A DNA stretch of 64,000 nt from Catalinimonas alkaloidigena. Lineage in GTDB: Bacteria; Bacteroidota; Bacteroidia; Cytophagales; Flexibacteraceae. Positions 36,935-46,948 of this stretch are shown in pieces. Every line of letters starts with the position of its first letter. The first letter of the stretch is position 1. The DNA is taken from the NCBI RefSeq assembly GCF_900100765.1, contig NZ_FNFO01000001.1, positions 310,001 through 374,000 on the forward strand. The letters are read 5' to 3'. The notes beneath the pieces are model-generated. The model had not been told where the DNA came from, did not search any database, and was given only the letters and a program-made list of their open reading frames with translations. The translations under genes were made by a program, and so were the position numbers.

Positions 36935-37506
36935 TGCAACCCGCGCAACTTCGTGCTGTGCTCGGCGACATCGAACCGTTCTGGCTTCAAGTGCTTTTGC
37001 AGGAACAGGTCCGTCCGGGCTTGCGTGTGCTGGACGCCGGGTGTGGCATGGGGCGCAACCTGTGGTACCCGCTGCGCATCGGCGTGCTCATGTACGGCAT
37101 CGATACGTCGGCCGAAGACATTGCCTTTGTCCAGCGGCAGGCAGGTGCTTTGGGTACGCCGACGGACCATTTTAGTGTCGCGTCTGTTGCCGCACTGCCC
37201 TTTCCCGATCGGTTTTTCGACGCGGTGCTGTGTTGTGATGTGCTCCATTTTGCTGAGGACGAAGCTCATTTTTGTCGTATGGTGGGCGAACTCCACCGCG
37301 TGTTGAGGCCGGAGGGGATCGCCTACACCCGTTTGTTCACACATGTAGGATTGGCCACTTCCGCTCCGCAACACGCTCCTTTTCAGGCCGATGAGGCACT
37401 TCTCCACGAGCTGACTCAGCAACAGCGACTCACGTTGCTGGCCCCGGTGCATACCTTACTGTCGCCGGGTGTACGCAGCCAGACGTACTGGCACTGGCGG
37501 AAATAG
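36934..37506 (+). CDS. Class I SAM-dependent methyltransferase
   Basis: A 190-residue methyltransferase. Motif I is VLDAGCGMGRNLWY (about 31-44), the acidic strand end is YGIDTS, and FFDAVLCCDVLHFAEDEAHF forms the post-II region. The start ATG at 36934 overlaps the stop of the deacetylase (TGATG), which decides it. The tight coupling suggests a shared small-molecule pathway, but the substrate is unknown. Confidence 0.88.
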   Translation: MQPAQLRAVLGDIEPFWLQVLLQEQVRPGLRVLDAGCGMGRNLWYPLRIGVLMYGIDTSAEDIAFVQRQAGALGTPTDHFSVASVAALPFPDRFFDAVLCCDVLHFAEDEAHFCRMVGELHRVLRPEGIAYTRLFTHVGLATSAPQHAPFQADEALLHELTQQQRLTLLAPVHTLLSPGVRSQTYWHWRK

Positions 37507-37906
37507 TCCCGGCCCTGAATCGAAATTCGCCCAAAAATCACAGATGCGTAAGAATGCCCGGCGATCAGGCATTTGCAGACACGATTTTATCCACCTGGGC
37601 CTCACGCTAATCCGTACCATCCGGCTTATTTCGATAAAATGGCGATTTGTTTATAGGAAGAAGGCGTCCTATGAAGAAATGTATTTGGAAGCCAGCGGTG
37701 CCTTCGCTCGGTGACTTCTGTGCAGGAAGGGTGTACTCCCCTCACTTTGATTTCCCCGCCCCGGAAACCTTACTTTCTTAAAAATCACTGCGTTACGCGA
37801 ACTCCCTTTAATTGATTTATTTCAAGGTAAATCATGAGAAAATCGCCCATGCCCCCAAACGCAAGCGCTGCTGGCAGGTGCATGGAACATTGACTACACA
37901 AGCGCG
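37507..37906. other. 400-bp intergenic region upstream of the OmpA-LysM gene
   Basis: No convincing gene. It contains an inverted repeat TGATTTA-N8-TAAATCA (37813-37834) about 75 bp upstream of the OmpA-type gene, a possible operator. Confidence 0.45.
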
Positions 37907-40738
37907 ATGCGAAAAGCGACGTTCGGGCTAAGCGTATGGCTATTGCTAGGATGCGGCGGGTGGTTGCAGGCGCAACATCTGTCGGAGCGGAAGCGTATGC
38001 GCGAAGCCGAAAAAAGCTGGCAACTGGAACGGTACGCCGACGCTGATGTGCAGTACACGCTTCTGAAGGGCATGCACCCCGACGATGTGGCGTTGCGCTT
38101 CCGGGTGGCCGAGTGCAAGCGTCGTCAGGGGCTGTATGCCGAAGCCGAACGGGCGTATCAGGAAGTGCTGACGCTCGACAGTCTGCCCGAAGCGCATTTC
38201 TACCTCGGGTTGATGTACAAAATCAACGGACGGCTGGAGCTGGCCTGGCAGACGTTTAACGAGGTCTGGCACCGGCAGGACTTGCCTCAGACCCTGGCCT
38301 GGCGGCTGGAACGCGAAATGGCGGGTTGCCGGCTGGTTATGTGGCAGGATTTGGTGCCTCAGCCGCATTTTGACTTCCGGCGGTTGCCTGCCCCGTTGAG
38401 CGGTCCCCGGCATCAGTATGCCCCGGCAGTGAAAGCCGATACGCTTGTGGCACCCTGGGTAGACCTGGCGCACAGCACCCTGGCCGATACTTCACGGCGG
38501 GGCCTTTCGCGCTTTACGCTCCTGACGCCCGCTGCGTTTCTGGGAATCAAACGCCAGCACGTACCTGCCTCCCACGGAAATTGGCGTGAGGGCGGCGGCG
38601 TTTTTCATCCTACACGTCCCGAATACTACTTTACCCGGTGTGAGGCCAACGCCCCTGCCTGCCGGATCTACGTCACGACCTGGAAAAAGGGACGGTGGAG
38701 CCGGCCGCGACCGTTGCCGGGGGTAATCAACCGGACGGGCTATCGCACGCGCCATCCGGCCTTTTCGCCCGGGGGCGATACGTTGTTCTTTGCTTCTGAC
38801 CGGCCGGGCGGTCGGGGAGGCGACGACCTGTGGTTCAGCCTTCATAAAGGCGCACACGGATGGGCCGCTCCCCAGAATATGGGCGACTTCATTAACACGC
38901 CCCTCGACGAACTGGCTCCTTTCATCGACCCGAGCGATGGTCGCCTGATTTTCGCTTCGGAGGGGCACGCCGGTATGGGTGGGTTCGACCTGTTTTCGGC
39001 GCACAAGTGGTTCCGAAAACAACCCCGGGTCATCAACCTGGGCGCGCCTTTCAACTCGTCGGCCGACGACGTGTTTTACACCGTACAGGCCGACCGAGGC
39101 TGGCTGTCGTCAAACCGGGCGGGTACCTTCGACGTCTACACTTTCTATTCGCACAGCGATACGGCCGTCATGTCGACGTTGGCTACCCTCACGTCGGGGT
39201 TTCACTTCGAAAAGCTTTCGGTGGAAGAGAAGCGGCATCTGTCTCGCTTGCAAACGCGCCTGCAGGTAGGGCGAGCGTTGCACAACGATGTGCCCCTGCG
39301 GAGCGACGAATGGAACGTGCTGCAAAAGCTGGCTACTGTCGAAAAAAGCTCGCTTCGCAAATACCTGAGCGAAGGTTTGGAACCCCAGGCACTGGCAACC
39401 CAGGCCGACGAATCCCTGCGGCTGGAAGCCTTGCCATTGGAAGAACAGGAGCGTATTGAGCGCATCGCGCACGCGTACCGGCGGGCCTTGGACGAAGGAG
39501 CGCCCCTGGCCCTGAGCCAGGAAGACGAGCAGTACTACCGTCAGCTTCCTGAAGAGGACTGGCTGCGGCTGGAGCGCATCATCGTGCAGCGTACCGCCGA
39601 ACTGGCGGTTCACGAAATGCCCGAAGACGGAGAGTTGGACTACGCCAAACTGCCGATGGAAGAGCGGGCGCTGGCCGATGTACTTCCGGGCGCGCGTCGG
39701 ATCGTAAGTCGGAAAATTCCGCTGGAGCCCGATTCGTCCGGTGGCTTTACTTATGCACAGTTGCCGCTGCGGTCAGCTGAGTACCTAGTCGACATGGCCA
39801 CCGGCCAGACGCGGCATTTGGCCGAGACGGAAATGCGCTCGGAAACCTTCTCCTACGAATTTTTGCCCGAGTTGCACCAGCTCCGTTTGACGCGCCACCG
39901 CGCGGACCGGACCGCCCGCCGCATCCACGTAACGGGACGCTTGATGGACGCCGGAACGGGCGAAGCGGCCGCGGGCGTGACCATCGCGCTGGCCGACGAG
40001 CGCGGCGAAGTGGTGGGCATGACCCTGACGGGACCGCAGGGCGAGTTTCAATACGAGAGTCCTGAAGAAAACCAACCCCAAAAACTTCTGGTGAACGTGC
40101 CGGAACGGCGACCGGCCGAAGGCAAACCCTACTACCTCGATCACCTGACCGTCCACGAGGTGACCGGTACCTTATTGGCTGGAGAGGCTTCAGAACGGGT
40201 GGCTACGTTTGAGACCATCTTCTTCGATTACAACAGCGCTGACCTGCGTCAGGAAGCCCTTGGCGTGCTGGACGAGCTGGCCGCTTTCTGCCGTCGTTAC
40301 CCGGAAGCCCGGATCGATTTGCACGCGCATACCGACGACGTGGGCTCAAAAGAATTTAACCGGCGGTTGAGCTGGCAACGGGGGGAAACCGTACGCGATT
40401 ACCTCATTACGGAAGGTGTAGCTCCCGAAGCGCTGGTCATCTGGGCGCACGGTCGGCCGCAATCGCTCGCGGGCGAAACGAACGAAATCAGCCGGCAATC
40501 GAACCGGCGGGTGGAATTCGAAGTGCGCAACAGTCCGGTGATGTTTGAGTCCCAGACCTTTACCGGAATCCTTCTAAAAGAAACTTCGGTGGAAACGCTG
40601 GCGCAGCATTATGGCATGGACCCGGAGGAGTTCCGGCGGCTCAACGGCATCACCGGCGAAAACCTGGAGCGGGGCCAGCCGGTCCGCTTGCGCAAACTCA
40701 ACGAGACGCTTTCGAACGAATACGTGCTGCCGCGTTAG
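37907..40738 (+). CDS. PorE-like OmpA protein: TPR, PD40 propeller, CRD, OmpA, C-terminal LysM
   Basis: A 943-residue envelope protein. Signal peptide (1-23, LLGCGGWLQAQ; Cys at residue 16 could even be a lipid site). TPR-like helices (about 35-130) come first, then PD40/WD40-like blades (RHPAFSPGGDTLFFASDRPG, about 278-297). Residues about 430-560 carry a degenerate Glu/Leu-rich helical repeat. A carboxypeptidase-regulatory-like domain follows (about 672-715). The OmpA C-terminal domain (about 767-875) has the peptidoglycan-binding signature HAHTDDVGSKEFNRRLSWQR. A LysM-like end closes it (VETLAQHYGMDPEEFRRLNG). The order matches PorE, the T9SS component that ties the machinery to peptidoglycan, but LysM is extra, and paralogues of this layout are common. 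Confidence 0.85.
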   Translation: MRKATFGLSVWLLLGCGGWLQAQHLSERKRMREAEKSWQLERYADADVQYTLLKGMHPDDVALRFRVAECKRRQGLYAEAERAYQEVLTLDSLPEAHFYLGLMYKINGRLELAWQTFNEVWHRQDLPQTLAWRLEREMAGCRLVMWQDLVPQPHFDFRRLPAPLSGPRHQYAPAVKADTLVAPWVDLAHSTLADTSRRGLSRFTLLTPAAFLGIKRQHVPASHGNWREGGGVFHPTRPEYYFTRCEANAPACRIYVTTWKKGRWSRPRPLPGVINRTGYRTRHPAFSPGGDTLFFASDRPGGRGGDDLWFSLHKGAHGWAAPQNMGDFINTPLDELAPFIDPSDGRLIFASEGHAGMGGFDLFSAHKWFRKQPRVINLGAPFNSSADDVFYTVQADRGWLSSNRAGTFDVYTFYSHSDTAVMSTLATLTSGFHFEKLSVEEKRHLSRLQTRLQVGRALHNDVPLRSDEWNVLQKLATVEKSSLRKYLSEGLEPQALATQADESLRLEALPLEEQERIERIAHAYRRALDEGAPLALSQEDEQYYRQLPEEDWLRLERIIVQRTAELAVHEMPEDGELDYAKLPMEERALADVLPGARRIVSRKIPLEPDSSGGFTYAQLPLRSAEYLVDMATGQTRHLAETEMRSETFSYEFLPELHQLRLTRHRADRTARRIHVTGRLMDAGTGEAAAGVTIALADERGEVVGMTLTGPQGEFQYESPEENQPQKLLVNVPERRPAEGKPYYLDHLTVHEVTGTLLAGEASERVATFETIFFDYNSADLRQEALGVLDELAAFCRRYPEARIDLHAHTDDVGSKEFNRRLSWQRGETVRDYLITEGVAPEALVIWAHGRPQSLAGETNEISRQSNRRVEFEVRNSPVMFESQTFTGILLKETSVETLAQHYGMDPEEFRRLNGITGENLERGQPVRLRKLNETLSNEYVLPR

Positions 40739-40776
40739 GCACCACGCGATCGTGCGAAGCAGGAACTGACTGACAC

Positions 40777-43700
40777 GTGAAACACAAGGTACGAAACTGG
40801 TTCTGGCTTTTGATGTGGCTTCCGCTGGCGGTGGCTGGTCAGGAGCACCGTCTCAGTTTCCGGCACCTGACCACTACTCAGGGCATTCCGCACGACTACG
40901 TTACCAGTGTGTTGCAGGACCGGAAAGGCTACATCTGGATCGGTACGAAAGACGGTCTCTGCCGGTACGACGGCTCCACGGTCGAAGTGTTCCGGCATGA
41001 CCCGGACGATTCGACCAGCCTCAGCAGCAACTACATCCAGTCACTGTTGGAAGACCGCGACGGAAATCTGTGGATCGGCACCTACGATAGCGGGCTGAAT
41101 CGGTTCGATCCCCGCACCGGCACAGCCCGCCACTACCGGCACGATCCGGCGCAGCCGGGCAGCCTGGGCGGCAACAACGTCGTCTCGCTTTTCGAAGACC
41201 GGGAGGGAACCCTCTGGATCGGTACCTACGGGGGCGGCCTGAGCCAGTTTGTTCCGGAACAGCAGCGCTTCGTTAGCTATGCCAACGGACAGGGCGGGCT
41301 GGAAACCAACACGGTCTTTTCTATCTGCCAGGACCGGGAGGGCAGTCTCTGGCTCGGGACGTTCGGCAGCGGGCTCTACCACTTTAACCCGCACGTATCG
41401 CCGGCTACTTTCCGACCGTTCCGGCGAGATTCCATGCTGGCGACCAGCGATGTCTTTGTGGTGCACGAAGACCAGGCGGGCAACCTGTGGGCCGGCACCT
41501 ACGGACAAGGTTTGTTTCGCATCAGCGCCCGCCGCAACACCGTTACCCGTTTTCAGCATCAGTCCCAACAGCCCGGCAGCTTGTCGAACGATTATGTGTT
41601 GTCGGTAACGGAAGATCTGTACGGAAATCTATGGCTGGCGACGCGGGGCGGGGGGCTCAACCACCTGAACCGGGAAACCGGTTTGTTCCATGCCTACCAG
41701 CACGACCCGACTGACCCGACCAGTCTGCGTGACAACAAGCTTAACCAATTGTACCTCGATCCGTCCGGACTGCTGTGGGTGGCTACAGAAAGCGGGGGCG
41801 TCAGCCGTTTTGAAACGCAGAGCACCATCTTTACGGTATTCCCCACGCAGCAACAGGGCTTTCAGGCAGGCTCGGTGGTATCCTGTTACGAAGACGAGCG
41901 CGACCAGCTGTGGATTGGCACGTTTGGCGATGGCCTCTACCGCTACCAGCGCAAAACACAACAGTTTCAGTCGTTTCGCTACGACCCGAATCAGACACGC
42001 AGCCTGAACGAAGATTACGTGACGGCCCTGGCCGAAGACCGCAACGGCAACCTCTGGGTCGGAACCGCCGACGAAGGACTGGCGCAGCTTCAGGCCGACG
42101 GCACGTTTCAGCGCGTTTACCACCAACCGGACGATTCTACCAGTCTGGCGAGCAACGCCATCGAAACGTTGTACCGGGACCGGAGAGGACAATTGTGGGT
42201 GGGAACCTACGGTGGGGGGCTGAGCCGCCTGCGGGGGCAGGAGCGGGGACGCTATCGTTTTCAGAACTACCAACACCATCCCGACGACGCCGGGAGCCTG
42301 CCCGGAAATACGGTCAAGGTGCTCTACGAAGATCGCATGGGTAGGCTCTGGGTGGGTACCCGCGAAGCCGGACTGGCTCGCTATGATGCAGGTCGCGATG
42401 CGTTTGTGACCTACAAACATCAACCCGGCGATGTCCACAGCCTGCCGGGCAATACCGTGACCGCCGTCGCCGAAGACGTACGCGGGCGCATCTGGGTCGG
42501 CACGCTCGACGGTGGGCTGTGCATGTTTGAAGCCAACCGCAACCGCTTCCGGCGGGTGAACGATGCGCAGTTGCCGGACGAAATTCGCAGCATGGTGGCC
42601 GATCAGGCCGGGAATCTATGGCTGACTACGGCAGCGGGCCTCTCGCGCTTCGATCCCGCGACGTCGCAGTTCCGGCATTTTACCACCATCGACGGACTCT
42701 ACAACCACGAGTTTGTGCAGTGGGCCGCGTCTGCCGGGCAAAATGGGCGTCTTTATTTCGGCGGGAACGACCACCTGCTGATGGCCGAGCCACAAAAGCT
42801 GTTTCCGAAAGAGTGGGTGCCCCCGCTCTACCTGCGCAGTTTTTCGCTGCTGGGCGAAAAGCAGCAACTGGCCCAACCGCTGGACGAAACCGCACAGATT
42901 GAACTGCGGCACGACGACAACTTCTTCACGCTCGAATTTGCGTTTCTCAACTACCTCGATCCGGAAAACAACCGGTATCAGTACTGGATGGAAGGATTCG
43001 ACAAAAAATGGGTCGACTCTGAAAATCGTCGGCAGGCACCGTATACCAACCTGGATGCGGGGCAGTACGTCTTTCACGTGCGGGCCACCGACCGGAACGG
43101 CGTCTGGAACGAACAGAAAACTTCCATTCGGATTCTGATTCATCCGGCGTGGTGGGAGCGACTCTGGTTCCGCATTGCGCTGGGCCTCGTGCTGGTGGGG
43201 AGTGTGCTGCTCTACTACCGGCAGCGCATCCGGGGCATGCAGCGGCAGAAGCTGGCCCTCGAAGCGCTGGTCGAAGAACGAACGGCACAACTGCGGCAGC
43301 GCACCGAAGAGATCGAGCGGCAGAAACACAAAATCGAAGAAAAAAACATTCACCTGCTGCAGGCCAAATCGATCATCGAAGATCAAAACATGCGCCTGTT
43401 GTCGGTCAACGACGAACTGGAAAGCCGCGTGGCCGAACGTACCCGCGACCTCCAGCGCGTGAACGAAGAACTGCGGCGCAGCGGCCAGCAGTTCGACACG
43501 TTTGTGTACCGTGCCTCGCACGACATCCGCGGACCGGTGGCGCGCATTCTGGGGCTCTGCAAAGTAGCCGCCCTGGACGTGGAAGATGCCAAAGCCCTCG
43601 ACTACATTCGGATGCTGGACGACGCCTGCGAGCTGGCGAACGTAACCCTGAATCGGGTACTGTTCATCTACCAGATGCGCAACCTGCAGGTGGTGCCGGA

Positions 43701-44214
43701 GACCATCGAACTGCGCCAGACGCTGGAAAGCATCCGCTACTCGCTGGCGTCGGTGCCGGGCTACACGGAGGTGGAATTTGAGTGGTCGGGACTGTCCACC
43801 ATTCCGGTGTACACCGACGAGAAAATGCTGGAAACGTTGTTTGCCAACTTATTCGAAAATGCCTTGCGCTACCGCCGCCCCGAAGCCCCGGTGTGTCAGG
43901 TCAAAATAACGATTACGCTGCAGGAAGGACAGGTCCGGGTCCGGGTGGCCGACAACGGCATGGGCATCAGCGAAGAACAGCGCCCCCGCTTGTTCACGAT
44001 GTTCTATCGGGGCTCAACGGCCAGCCAGGGAACGGGGCTGGGCCTGTTTTTGGCACGGATGGCCGTCGAAAAGATTGGAGGAACGGTGGAGTTTCTTCCC
44101 ATCGAAAACTGGACAATGTTCGAAGTCCAGTTTCCGCAGCACCTGGACGTAGAATCTGCCACGGACGATGAAACCGCTTCGGTCCCTTCTTCAAAAGATA
44201 TCAAGACCTACTGA
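40777..44214 (+). CDS. Reg_prop/Y_Y_Y periplasmic-sensor histidine kinase
   Basis: A 1145-residue transmembrane kinase with a GTG start and signal peptide (MKHKVRNWFWLLMWLPLAVAG). Residues about 25-640 hold Reg_prop repeats (LLEDRDGNLWIGTYDSGLNR, repeated about 14 times), two seven-bladed propellers. A Y_Y_Y domain follows (about 700-790), then one TM segment (about 797-815, RIALGLVLVGSVLLYYR). A coiled coil (820-905) leads to the kinase core: His915 in YRASHDIRGPVARILG, N-box LFANLFENALRYR and G-boxes DNGMGIS and GTGLGLFLA. Unlike the hybrid versions it has no receiver or AraC domain. It follows the OmpA-LysM gene by 38 bp. Confidence 0.92.
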   Translation: MKHKVRNWFWLLMWLPLAVAGQEHRLSFRHLTTTQGIPHDYVTSVLQDRKGYIWIGTKDGLCRYDGSTVEVFRHDPDDSTSLSSNYIQSLLEDRDGNLWIGTYDSGLNRFDPRTGTARHYRHDPAQPGSLGGNNVVSLFEDREGTLWIGTYGGGLSQFVPEQQRFVSYANGQGGLETNTVFSICQDREGSLWLGTFGSGLYHFNPHVSPATFRPFRRDSMLATSDVFVVHEDQAGNLWAGTYGQGLFRISARRNTVTRFQHQSQQPGSLSNDYVLSVTEDLYGNLWLATRGGGLNHLNRETGLFHAYQHDPTDPTSLRDNKLNQLYLDPSGLLWVATESGGVSRFETQSTIFTVFPTQQQGFQAGSVVSCYEDERDQLWIGTFGDGLYRYQRKTQQFQSFRYDPNQTRSLNEDYVTALAEDRNGNLWVGTADEGLAQLQADGTFQRVYHQPDDSTSLASNAIETLYRDRRGQLWVGTYGGGLSRLRGQERGRYRFQNYQHHPDDAGSLPGNTVKVLYEDRMGRLWVGTREAGLARYDAGRDAFVTYKHQPGDVHSLPGNTVTAVAEDVRGRIWVGTLDGGLCMFEANRNRFRRVNDAQLPDEIRSMVADQAGNLWLTTAAGLSRFDPATSQFRHFTTIDGLYNHEFVQWAASAGQNGRLYFGGNDHLLMAEPQKLFPKEWVPPLYLRSFSLLGEKQQLAQPLDETAQIELRHDDNFFTLEFAFLNYLDPENNRYQYWMEGFDKKWVDSENRRQAPYTNLDAGQYVFHVRATDRNGVWNEQKTSIRILIHPAWWERLWFRIALGLVLVGSVLLYYRQRIRGMQRQKLALEALVEERTAQLRQRTEEIERQKHKIEEKNIHLLQAKSIIEDQNMRLLSVNDELESRVAERTRDLQRVNEELRRSGQQFDTFVYRASHDIRGPVARILGLCKVAALDVEDAKALDYIRMLDDACELANVTLNRVLFIYQMRNLQVVPETIELRQTLESIRYSLASVPGYTEVEFEWSGLSTIPVYTDEKMLETLFANLFENALRYRRPEAPVCQVKITITLQEGQVRVRVADNGMGISEEQRPRLFTMFYRGSTASQGTGLGLFLARMAVEKIGGTVEFLPIENWTMFEVQFPQHLDVESATDDETASVPSSKDIKTY

Positions 44215-44231
44215 GCGCGTCCCAAAAGAAA

Positions 44232-45338
44232 TCAGGGGATGTACGACACTTCGACGAGAAACCGCCGGTTGCCCGCCTGCAGTCGCTCAAACGCTTTTTT
44301 CGAGATGCGTACGATCACCTTATCATTGTTGCCGGTATCGGGCAGACGACCGATGACGCGCACAAACACGCTGTTGCCGTTCATCTCGTTTTTAATCTGC
44401 AGGATGGTGCCGTTCGGCGCCGTCCGGTGCAGGGCCAAGTACTTGGAGGTTTCCGGTACGTTGTCGATCACTTCGGCCAGGCCGGTTTCAACCACTTTGT
44501 CATACCCGGTAATGTTCACAGTGCGCGACGTCGGTTCGCCCGTATAGGTAGGGTCCGGCGTTGTTTTCGGCAGAGGACCGGAGACTGTCGCAGTCCCCTC
44601 TTCGGTGGTGACGGGCGTCGCGGGCGCTTCGTCCGGTGTCACGATTTCCGGCGTTTCCGCAGTAGCTTCGGTCCCGTTCGAGACGATGAGGCGTTGGCCG
44701 ACCGATAGTTCGTTGCCCGTCAACTGGTTCCAGGCCTTCAGGTCCTGTACCGATATGCCGTACGCACGCGCGATGGAATACAGCGTCTCCGAGGGTTTTA
44801 CTTCGTGCTGTCCGGCGGGTAAAGGCTCGTCCGGCAGTTCTTCCGGCTGCGGCATGGAAGAGGGCGGCGGTGTAAGGGCGGCCGTTTCCGGGGGCTCGAC
44901 GATCAGTTGCTGACCGACCGACAACTCGTTGGACGTCAGGTTATTCCATTTCTTGATCTCTTCTACCGTCACGTTGTACATCCGCGAAATGGCAAACAAC
45001 GTTTGCGAGGCTTCGACCGTATGCGTTTTGATGTTGGCGGGCAGGGCCTGGCGGTTGACCGGCTCCGGAATGGGCACCCGCAGCACCTGTCCCGGGCTAA
45101 GCACCTCGGTCTGGCCGGGGTTGGCATCACGGATGTCGGCAACGTTGGCGTTGTACCGCCGGGCAATGGCGTAGAGCGTTTCTTTAGGTTCGACCCGGTG
45201 CAGCACCAGCAGCTTCCCGCCCTTGCGCTCCGTACCGATGGAGTCCTTCGGCGCCACCGAAGCCTGTGCGGGAGGCAGGTAGGCGCAGAGGGCAATCAAC
45301 AATACAAAAAGGGAGTGACGATAACGGAAAAAGCGCAT
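44232..45338 (-). CDS. Triple-LysM protein with C-terminal double-psi-like domain
   Basis: A 368-residue exported protein (signal peptide MRFFRYRHSLFVLLIALCAY, start ATG at 45338; the in-frame stretch upstream is not coding). Three LysM domains bind peptidoglycan: about 45-92 (VEPKETLYAIARRYNANVAD), 106-152 and 178-222 (VKPSETLYSIARAYGISVQD). After a Thr/Pro/Glu-rich linker, residues 280-368 (ETSKYLALHRTAPNGTILQI, VFVRVIGRLPDTGNNDKVIV) resemble the RlpA/double-psi beta-barrel fold. It may bind or cleave cell-wall glycan. It converges with the sensor kinase, leaving 17 bp. Confidence 0.87.
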   Translation of the reverse strand: MRFFRYRHSLFVLLIALCAYLPPAQASVAPKDSIGTERKGGKLLVLHRVEPKETLYAIARRYNANVADIRDANPGQTEVLSPGQVLRVPIPEPVNRQALPANIKTHTVEASQTLFAISRMYNVTVEEIKKWNNLTSNELSVGQQLIVEPPETAALTPPPSSMPQPEELPDEPLPAGQHEVKPSETLYSIARAYGISVQDLKAWNQLTGNELSVGQRLIVSNGTEATAETPEIVTPDEAPATPVTTEEGTATVSGPLPKTTPDPTYTGEPTSRTVNITGYDKVVETGLAEVIDNVPETSKYLALHRTAPNGTILQIKNEMNGNSVFVRVIGRLPDTGNNDKVIVRISKKAFERLQAGNRRFLVEVSYIP

Positions 45339-45586
45339 ATTCACGAGCTCGCGTGTTCGGATAAAAGAAGTTTGACGTGTAATCAACTTATGCGACCGAT
45401 CAACCCGGCAGAGTTGGGCTCGGTCTAATAAGGTTACAAAGTGAGTGGTTTGCGTTGTATAATGCAACGGAAGAAGGGGATTTTTATTTCGTCCGCTTTG
45501 CGTATCGGATGGCCTAAAACCAGTAACTTCCTTACGCGAAGGGCCGATTTGTCTCTTCTGCACCACCACCTTTGTTTGCAAACGCT

Positions 45587-46933
45587 ATGAAAAAGATACT
45601 GAGTTTTTGCTTGCTTCTCTGCGCCTTGGTTGTTCACGGCGCGGGGGCCGTCAACGTGTTTGTGCTGGAGATCCGAAGCGACATTGACCCGCGCATGAGC
45701 CGCTACGTAGAGCTGGCCCTGGCGCAGGCAACCGAGCAAAATGCGGACTACGTCATCATCGACATGGATACCTACGGCGGCGCGCTGAACGACGCCGACG
45801 ACATCCGTACGCGCATTCTGGAATATCCGAAACCCGTCTGGGTGTTCATCAACAAAGATGCGGCCTCGGCAGGGGCGCTGATTTCCATCGCCTGCGACAG
45901 CATTTACATGGCACCCGGCGCCAGCATCGGTGCCGCGACGGTGGTAACGGGCGATGGCGCGGCCGCTCCCGACAAGTACCAGTCGTACATGCGGTCGATG
46001 ATGCGCACCACCGCCGAGTCGAACGGGCGCGATCCGCGCGTGGCCGAAGCGATGGTCGACGAGCGGATGCACGTCGAAGGCGTGATCGACACGGGACAGG
46101 TGCTGACCCTGACGGCCGACGAAGCGCTCAAACTGGGGTACTGTGAAGCCAAGGTCAGCAGCATCGACGAAATTCTGGCCCGCAACGGACTGGCCGACGC
46201 CCACGTGGATCGGTACGAACTCAGCGTGGTGGAGCGCATCATTGCCATCTTCCTGAATCCGTTCATCAGCGGCATCCTGATTCTGGTCATCATCGGCGGC
46301 ATTTACTTCGAGTTGCAATCGCCGGGCATTGGGTTTCCGCTGCTGGCCGCCATTGTCGCCGCCGTACTCTACTTCGTGCCGTATTACCTGAACGGACTGG
46401 CCGCCAACTGGGAACTGCTGGCGTTTGTGATCGGCCTGGGGCTGATCGCCGTGGAAGTCTTCGTCATTCCCGGATTCGGGGTGGCGGGCATCGCAGGCAT
46501 CGTGCTGACGTTCGGGAGTCTGCTGCTCATGATGATCGGCAACGACTACTTCGATTTCGGTCTGGTGCCGGTCGCGGCGCTACAGCGGGCGGGGCTGGCG
46601 GTCGTCATCGGCCTGTTCGGTTCGCTTGGGCTTCTGGTGCTGGGGGGCTTTCGGCTGGCGCACAGTCGTGCAATCCAGCGCATCGCGTTGCAGGATACGT
46701 TCAAGCGGGCCGAAGGCTATACGTCTAGTTTCTATGACCGTTCGCTGGTCGGAAAAGTCGGCGAGGCGCATACCGTCCTGCGGCCCAGCGGCAAAATCCG
46801 GATCGACGGCAACCTGTACGACGCTTACACGCGCGGCGAGTACATCGACCGCGATCAACCCATTGTGGTCATTTCCGACGAAGGCACCAGCCTGCGTGTG
46901 CGTATGGCTGCGGCTCCTCCCGCGGAGGCGTAG
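45587..46933 (+). CDS. NfeD-type membrane-bound serine protease (ClpP class)
   Basis: A 448-residue full-length NfeD protein. Signal peptide (1-19); a ClpP-like protease domain follows (about 22-210) with DTYGGALNDADDIRTRI and the nucleophile region NKDAASAGALISIACD (Ser about residue 94). Then come four membrane segments (about 215-360, for example FLNPFISGILILVIIGGIYF). A C-terminal OB-fold NfeD domain (about 380-445, VGKVGEAHTVLRPSGKIRID) ends it. It is divergent from the LysM gene across 248 bp. Partners of this family often include stomatin-like proteins; none is seen here. Confidence 0.92.
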   Translation: MKKILSFCLLLCALVVHGAGAVNVFVLEIRSDIDPRMSRYVELALAQATEQNADYVIIDMDTYGGALNDADDIRTRILEYPKPVWVFINKDAASAGALISIACDSIYMAPGASIGAATVVTGDGAAAPDKYQSYMRSMMRTTAESNGRDPRVAEAMVDERMHVEGVIDTGQVLTLTADEALKLGYCEAKVSSIDEILARNGLADAHVDRYELSVVERIIAIFLNPFISGILILVIIGGIYFELQSPGIGFPLLAAIVAAVLYFVPYYLNGLAANWELLAFVIGLGLIAVEVFVIPGFGVAGIAGIVLTFGSLLLMMIGNDYFDFGLVPVAALQRAGLAVVIGLFGSLGLLVLGGFRLAHSRAIQRIALQDTFKRAEGYTSSFYDRSLVGKVGEAHTVLRPSGKIRIDGNLYDAYTRGEYIDRDQPIVVISDEGTSLRVRMAAAPPAEA

Positions 46934-46948
46934 GGGGGAGGGCATTTT

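Noticed and set aside
37469-37714. An 81-codon plus-strand frame overlapping the methyltransferase end
   Set aside because: Overlaps a real gene and has an Arg-rich translation without features.
41000-42700. Regular repeats in the sensor kinase gene, considered as a CRISPR-like or DNA repeat array
   Set aside because: The repeats are protein-level Reg_prop blades in one continuous frame and diverge at DNA level.
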